From JBCCTX01 sp964468435 (GTDB lineage Bacteria; Bacteroidota; Bacteroidia; J057): 28,260 nucleotides of DNA. This document shows, one piece after another, positions 23,425 through 28,260 of the stretch (position 1 is its first letter; each line of letters begins with the position of its first letter). The notes under the pieces were generated by a model. It had not been told where the DNA came from, did no database searches, and saw only the letters and a list, made by a program, of their open reading frames with translations. The position numbers and the translations under genes were made by a program. The stretch is from NCBI GenBank assembly GCA_964468435.1, contig CAYXVE010000059.1:1-28260 (forward strand), written 5' to 3'.

Positions 23425-25635
23425 ATGCACCGATCTTTACACATTACATTTTTCATGGCTGTAATATGCACAACTATTTTAGCACAAAACAAATATCAAC
23501 AGGATCCTGTATACATTAAAAAGACTCAATATTCGATAAAACTGGACGGCCATCTGGAAGATGCATGGTTTAAAGGTAGCACTGCGCACAAATTCTGGCA
23601 GTATTTCCCTGGTGATAGTACACAAGCCGAGTATCAAACAGAAATTTACATGACCTATGATGATGAATTTCTATATGTCGCTGCTAAATGCTACGCAGGT
23701 TCAGATACCTACGTAACGCCTTCACTACGTAGAGATTACCGTGCTGGAGGAAATGATAATATTACCCTACTTTTTGATACTTTTAACGATGGCATGAATG
23801 CCTTCGTATTTGGTACTAACCCTTATGGCGTACAACGAGAAGCACTCATTGCCAATGGTGGTTCTCAAAGTGGAGATTTCAATACGGCATGGGATAATAA
23901 ATGGTATTCCTCGACCCAAAGATATAATAAATACTGGATTGCAGAGTTTGCCATTCCATTCAAAACCTTAAGATATAAGGAGGGAAGTACTCGCTGGCGA
24001 TTCAACTCCTACCGTTTTGAAACACATAAAAACGAACGTTCATCTTGGATACGTATACCCAGAAACCAGATCATCATGAACCTTGCATTTATGGGAGAAA
24101 TCATCTGGGACAAGCCGCTGAAAAAACCCGGTCCTAATGTCTCGCTCATTCCCTATATTGCAGGGGGTGCAGACAGAGACTTTGAAGAAGGAGAAAAATC
24201 TTACAACAGTAAATTCAACATTGGTGGAGATGCCAAAATTGCCATTACACCTAGCCTTAACTTGGACGTAACAGTAAATCCCGACTTCTCTCAGGTCGAA
24301 GTCGACCAGCAGATCACTAATCTGGATCGTTTTGAGCTATTTTTCCCCGAGCGGAGACAGTTTTTCCTGGAGAATGCAGATTTATTTGCCAGTTTCGGTT
24401 CCAGTAGATTAAGACCCTTTTTCTCACGAAGGATCGGCGTCGCCAGGGATACGGTTACCGGACAAAATATTCAGAATCAGATCTATGGAGGCCTTAGACT
24501 CAGCGGTAAACTCAATGAGAAACTTCGCGTGGGATTTCTCAATATGCAAACTGCCAAAGTTGAATCCAGCGACCTTCCCAGTTTCAATTACTCTGTGGCC
24601 GCGCTTCAACACAGGATCTTTAGCCGCTCAAATGTAGGGTTCATCTTCGTAAATAAACAAATCCTTACAGGCCCAAGCGATGAATTTTCCCTGGGAACCT
24701 CCAATTACAACCGGCTGATGGGAGTAGATTATAACCTCGCATCAGCAGATAACCAGTGGACTGGTAAGATCTTCTACCATCATGCGATCACTCCCGAACA
24801 AACTGACAAATCCTTTGCACATGGAGCCAGGATTACGCATATGCACCCCAGATACCAGTTTGAATGGGTACATGAATACGTAGGAGCAGGATATGATGCT
24901 CAAGTCGGATTTGTTCCCCGGAACGATTATTTCCGAATTACTCCTCAGGCACAGCTTATCTTCTATGGTGAAGATGGTAAGCTGCTCAATCAGCATGGTC
25001 CGGGAATCTCCTATGATATTTTCTGGGGTAGAGGACTTGGCAGAACCGATCATCTCATCGATGTTTTTTATGAAATGCAACTCAGGGATAATTCTAATAT
25101 CAGACTATCCCTGCAAAATCAATACACGCTATTGTTCAACGATTTCGATCCTACCCGCACCGATGCTACACCGCTACTCAATGGTTCTGAGTACAGCTAT
25201 ACGAACTTCGCTGCAGAAATACGTACCGACCAATCCAAGATCATCTCAGCCCAGCTTGAACCCTACTTGGGACAGTTCTTTAACGGCACACGCTATGGGG
25301 TAGATGGAACCATTACCCTGAGACTTCAGCCCTACAGCATGGTAGCATTTAATGTAAGTGCCAATCGGATCAGCCTACCTGACCCCTATGCTACTGCATC
25401 ACTGTTCCTCATTGGTCCCAGAGTTGACCTTACTTTTACGAGAAATGTATTTCTCACCACCTTTGTACAGTACAACAATCAATTGGATAATCTGAATATA
25501 AATGCCAGATTCCAGTGGCGATTTCAACCTGCTTCCGATTTTTTTGTTGTCTTTACCGACAACTATATGACCCATGATTTCAGCATACGTAACCGCGCAC
25601 TAATCGCAAAGTTTACTTATTGGTTTAACATTTAA
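23425..25635 (+). CDS. DUF5916 outer-membrane protein with CBM9-like domain
   Basis: 736 residues. A signal peptide (MHRSLHITFFMAVICTTILAQ) is followed by a CBM9-like beta-sandwich (about 25-235; IKLDGHLEDAWFKGS and LYVAAKCY are typical). The long DUF5916 region has the conserved LNLDVTVNPDFSQVEVDQ and FELFFPERRQFFLENADLF, and then a C-terminal stretch of alternating strands ending in FTYWFNI, like an outer-membrane beta-barrel. Function of the family is not established; members are common in marine Bacteroidota and some sit near peptidase genes. A carbohydrate- or haem-binding role for the CBM9-like domain is only possible. It converges on the symporter gene with 42 bp between. Confidence 0.88.
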   Translation: MHRSLHITFFMAVICTTILAQNKYQQDPVYIKKTQYSIKLDGHLEDAWFKGSTAHKFWQYFPGDSTQAEYQTEIYMTYDDEFLYVAAKCYAGSDTYVTPSLRRDYRAGGNDNITLLFDTFNDGMNAFVFGTNPYGVQREALIANGGSQSGDFNTAWDNKWYSSTQRYNKYWIAEFAIPFKTLRYKEGSTRWRFNSYRFETHKNERSSWIRIPRNQIIMNLAFMGEIIWDKPLKKPGPNVSLIPYIAGGADRDFEEGEKSYNSKFNIGGDAKIAITPSLNLDVTVNPDFSQVEVDQQITNLDRFELFFPERRQFFLENADLFASFGSSRLRPFFSRRIGVARDTVTGQNIQNQIYGGLRLSGKLNEKLRVGFLNMQTAKVESSDLPSFNYSVAALQHRIFSRSNVGFIFVNKQILTGPSDEFSLGTSNYNRLMGVDYNLASADNQWTGKIFYHHAITPEQTDKSFAHGARITHMHPRYQFEWVHEYVGAGYDAQVGFVPRNDYFRITPQAQLIFYGEDGKLLNQHGPGISYDIFWGRGLGRTDHLIDVFYEMQLRDNSNIRLSLQNQYTLLFNDFDPTRTDATPLLNGSEYSYTNFAAEIRTDQSKIISAQLEPYLGQFFNGTRYGVDGTITLRLQPYSMVAFNVSANRISLPDPYATASLFLIGPRVDLTFTRNVFLTTFVQYNNQLDNLNINARFQWRFQPASDFFVVFTDNYMTHDFSIRNRALIAKFTYWFNI

Positions 25636-25637
25636 CC

Positions 25638-25652
25638 CATCCCTCAGGGATG
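25638..25652. terminator. Small hairpin between convergent genes
   Basis: CATCCC-TCA-GGGATG forms a 6-bp stem between the DUF5916 and symporter stop codons. No T tract follows on either strand, so its role as terminator is weakly supported. Confidence 0.35.
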
Positions 25653-25677
25653 CATCATCATCTGATAGAGTCTTTCT

Positions 25678-27390
25678 CTACCAGAAATATGCTACAATGA
25701 TCGCAGTCACGATGAGTAGTAAAACGGAAAGTATTCTGAAATTTTTATACCAGGGCAATCCATCCATTTCCCGGGTTTCTTCGTCGAAAAACTTCCGGGT
25801 CCAGGTCATGGACTCTACCTTTTCGGGATCAGGTGGTGCTGTACCAAGACTTACCATAAAGAGGACAGTCATACATATTACTAAAAGCATAGGTGCCAGA
25901 TGCAAAAAGTGAATACCATTGAGAAAGGCAAATATTGCTGGTACTTCATCAGGCGCATATTGGTCTGCAACAACTCTACCGGTCATCAGGAATGCACCTA
26001 TGACAAATCCCACCATCAGTGCTGCAAAGGCACCATGTCGGTTAGCCCTTTTCCAGAAAAGCCCCAGGATAAATGCAGCTACGATAGGAGGAGAAATAAA
26101 TGTGAGTATGAGCTGTAGGTACTGGAATAAAGAGCGGAACTTCTCGATCTGAGGCGCCCAGGCAGCAGCTAGTATCACCAGGATGATCGTCGCAATCTGC
26201 CCGACACGTACCAGTTGCTTACTGGTCAGGCCAGGATTGATTTTATTGACAAAATCCATGGTGATCAGGGTAGAAGCCGAATTGAGTGTTGCACTGATAC
26301 TGGAGGACATAGCTGCGAGTAAGCCAGCTATTACCAGTCCCAGTATACCATTAGGTAAAAGCTGAAATAGTAAAACCGGATAGCTCATGTTGGGACATTC
26401 GCTGAGGTTCTGGCAAATGATACCATCATCTATTTCATAATTGAGCGATGATATATCCAGGTCATTGAAAAGGATGATGGCAATTAATCCAGGGATGACC
26501 ATAATAAATATCACGGGTAATTTTAATAGCCCGGCAAATAATGCGCCCCAACGGCCGTGATTCAGATCCTTGGCGCTTAAGACACGCTGTACCATAAATT
26601 GATTATTGGCCCAGAAATAGAATCCAAGCAAAGGAACACCCAATAACAACCCGGTCCAGGGCATCACTTCATCGTCAAGTGGACGAACCAGACTCATCAT
26701 CTCCCCGGGAGGTGCTGGGGCTTTACCTGCTTCATACATCTCCTGAAGCCCTGACATCATTCCTCCCCAACCTCCAACTTTGGAAAAACAAAAATATGTC
26801 AGAATGATTGAGCCAAAGATCAGCAATATTGCCTGTATTACTTCTGTATGCACGACAGCGGATAGACCTCCAGGAATGGTGTAAGCAGCAGCCAACAAAG
26901 CGAGAATAATAATCAATACCACTGAATCTACCCCTGGAAAAAGGATCTTTAGGATCAAATTTCCTGCGTATAGCCCCGCAGCAGTATCGATAATCACATT
27001 TCCTACGATAGTCATAAAGGAAAAATAATACCTGGCCCGCGCATCAAAACGCCGCTCGAGAAACTCAGGCATGGTATACACCCTGGACTTCAGGTAAAAC
27101 GGCATAAAAAATATCCCAAATATGATTAATACAACGGCGGCCATCCACTCATAATTGTACACAGATATACTACCACTATATGCATCTCCTGAAAGCCCTA
27201 TAAGAGTAGTACTGGAGATATTGGCCGCAAATAAGGATATCCCCACAATAGGCCATATCATATCACGCCCTGCCAGAAAGTATTCTTCTGAGCTTTTTCG
27301 CTTTGCCTTACTCAATCCATACCCAATAATGATAATTGCATAAGCTATCATAATGCCTATATCCAAATAAGTCAAAGAAAAATTCTCCAT
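25678..27390 (-). CDS. Sodium/solute symporter (SSS family, SLC5-like)
   Basis: Inner-membrane Na+-coupled transporter, 570 residues from the Met codon at 27388-27390; the frame is open to 27462 but the added 24 residues precede the natural outward N-terminus (LTYLDIGIMIAYAIIIIGYG). About 14 hydrophobic segments; family marks include SSEEYFLAGRDMIWPIVGISLFAANISSTTLIGLSG, YTMPEFLERRFDARARYYFS, TAAGLYAG, AYTIPGGLSAVVHTEVIQAI and the GLLAAMSSSISATLNSASTL segment with the Na2-site Ser residues. It looks like the sugar (SGLT/vSGLT-like) branch, but the substrate is uncertain. It is divergent from the exported-protein gene at 27598. Confidence 0.92.
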   Translation of the reverse strand: MENFSLTYLDIGIMIAYAIIIIGYGLSKAKRKSSEEYFLAGRDMIWPIVGISLFAANISSTTLIGLSGDAYSGSISVYNYEWMAAVVLIIFGIFFMPFYLKSRVYTMPEFLERRFDARARYYFSFMTIVGNVIIDTAAGLYAGNLILKILFPGVDSVVLIIILALLAAAYTIPGGLSAVVHTEVIQAILLIFGSIILTYFCFSKVGGWGGMMSGLQEMYEAGKAPAPPGEMMSLVRPLDDEVMPWTGLLLGVPLLGFYFWANNQFMVQRVLSAKDLNHGRWGALFAGLLKLPVIFIMVIPGLIAIILFNDLDISSLNYEIDDGIICQNLSECPNMSYPVLLFQLLPNGILGLVIAGLLAAMSSSISATLNSASTLITMDFVNKINPGLTSKQLVRVGQIATIILVILAAAWAPQIEKFRSLFQYLQLILTFISPPIVAAFILGLFWKRANRHGAFAALMVGFVIGAFLMTGRVVADQYAPDEVPAIFAFLNGIHFLHLAPMLLVICMTVLFMVSLGTAPPDPEKVESMTWTRKFFDEETREMDGLPWYKNFRILSVLLLIVTAIIVAYFW

Positions 27391-27597
27391 GTTATAGCAG
27401 TCCTTGTTTGGTAATGATATGATAATCTTGGCATTTTTTATGGAAAAAAAAAGTGAATTCAAGACCTAAAATCCCGAAAACGATTACGAAATGCATTTCA
27501 AATGGACTATTTGCATATATAATTACGTTATAATTTGCAAAGGAGGATGGATCATTATTTATATACCTGAAAATTCCCGATATCCAGGGGTTGTTTG

Positions 27598-28260
27598 ATG
27601 AGATATTTCTTTACGATTTGGGTAATATCTTGCTCATTTTTTCATACTTATGGCCAGTTAGCAGATTCTCTCAAGTTGGGACTCAGTGGTTCGTTTATCT
27701 ATCAACCTCCAGTTAATGACTTGTTTTTTGACAGCAGGGATGCCTACCAGGTATTACTTCCTCCCTATCTCGAAAACAGAAGGAAAAAGGAGCCGCTGGT
27801 TATCAGCAATTGGTTTTTGAATAACGGCAGTATTTCAGATCACCCTTTATCACATGGTGCTTCATACATCCGGTTGCATGGAAAAATCAATCAATGGAAA
27901 GGCCTACGTCTTCATACTTCCCTCACTGCTGAGCACCGTGGGGCTTCTTATGGCCCCTTTAATCCGAATATGGTTGCAGTTTTCCCCACATTTAACCTCG
28001 ACTACCAGGATAGCCTGTCAACCCAATATGACAGTGGTAACGCAGTACTTTACAGATTAAACCTAGGATGGTTTGAAGATTTCAAATATTATGAAGGACT
28101 TACCTTATACAACATGGATCTACAAGGGGTCTATGGTTATGTCCAGCGAAAACATATTCGCCTCAGTGCCCTGTTGATCGCAGAATTGCACCTGACCTAT
28201 GGTCTCAATATTCCCGACCTGCTGGATCTTCAGTTGTCCTTGGAAAAATTACCCGTAAAT
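27598..28260 (+). CDS. Exported protein, 5' part only (runs off window)
   Basis: Open from ATG 27598-27600 for 221 codons to the last base with no stop, so the gene continues beyond the window. The product starts with a signal peptide (MRYFFTIWVISCSFFHTYGQ, cleavage likely after YGQ) and then shows alternating polar and hydrophobic strands rich in Tyr, Leu and Asn (SGSFIYQPPVNDLFF, LYRLNLGWFEDFKYYEG), compatible with an outer-membrane beta-barrel or a strand-rich secreted protein. No family recognised. The 5' end is divergent from the symporter gene with about 200 bp between, where I found only imperfect -7 elements (for example ATAATTTG). Confidence 0.7.
   Translation, partial: MRYFFTIWVISCSFFHTYGQLADSLKLGLSGSFIYQPPVNDLFFDSRDAYQVLLPPYLENRRKKEPLVISNWFLNNGSISDHPLSHGASYIRLHGKINQWKGLRLHTSLTAEHRGASYGPFNPNMVAVFPTFNLDYQDSLSTQYDSGNAVLYRLNLGWFEDFKYYEGLTLYNMDLQGVYGYVQRKHIRLSALLIAELHLTYGLNIPDLLDLQLSLEKLPVN

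Noticed and set aside
24031..24040. GAACGTTCAT in the DUF5916 gene as another LytTR site
   Set aside because: Inside a coding region far from any promoter; a single 9-mer match is expected by chance.
1..28260. CRISPR array, insertion sequence or prophage
   Set aside because: No regularly spaced repeats, transposase or integrase motifs, or phage structural genes were seen.

Overview
The window looks like chromosomal DNA of a free-living, probably marine or polysaccharide-degrading member of the Bacteroidota (Saprospiria or Cytophagia would fit; I cannot go lower). Support: repeated matches to the Bacteroidota sigma factor -7 element TAnnTTTG directly upstream of start codons, little Shine-Dalgarno signal, a DUF4783 gene beside nadC, a DUF5916/CBM9-like outer-membrane protein, a LytS/LytTR two-component pair, secreted proteins with short signal peptides ending in AQ or GQ, and a bacterial lipoprotein. 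I see no insertion sequence, prophage, CRISPR array, rRNA or replication origin.

Layout. 1-5.7 kb: D-glucarate catabolism. Glucarate dehydratase (+) converges on a gntP-type transporter/kdgD operon (-), followed upstream by a sulfatase-like lipoprotein (-) whose modification motif lacks its usual Arg. Together they suggest uptake and breakdown of sugar acids released from (sulfated) polysaccharides; the last enzyme, 2-oxoglutarate semialdehyde dehydrogenase, is not here. 5.9-6.9 kb: two DUF433 antitoxin genes, each followed by a broken DUF5615 PIN-like toxin remnant. 7.1-7.7 kb: tRNA-Leu(CAA) on the minus strand and, on the plus strand, a promoter-to-terminator unit about 90 nt long that looks like an undescribed small RNA. 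7.7-11 kb: nadC and a DUF4783 gene (-), then gpmI (+). 11.4-15.1 kb (+): a four-cysteine protein of unknown function that appears to be leaderless, a small sugar-1-phosphate transferase, and a secreted M6-like metalloprotease with a beta-solenoid-like tail. 15.1-17.1 kb (-): LytTR response regulator and LytS-type kinase, translationally coupled. 17.1-20.5 kb (+): a lipoprotein behind a near-perfect promoter with LytTR-like sites, a sterol-desaturase-family hydroxylase, a polyprenyl diphosphate synthase and a rhomboid protease. 20.5-23.1 kb (-): a secreted protein of unknown function and an LCIB-type (theta) carbonic anhydrase homologue. 23.4-28.3 kb: a DUF5916 outer-membrane protein (+), a sodium/solute symporter (-) and the 5' part of another exported protein (+) running off the end.

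Gene packing is tight at convergent ends: three pairs (at 1.55, 15.12 and 20.54 kb) are separated by 10 bp, 3 bp or overlap at their stop codons. The least expected items are the small RNA candidate at 7.6 kb, the LytTR-like operator between the kinase and the lipoprotein, the LCIB-type carbonic anhydrase, the non-canonical sulfatase and the pair of toxin-less antitoxins. All functional calls rest on motif recognition by eye; no database search was run.
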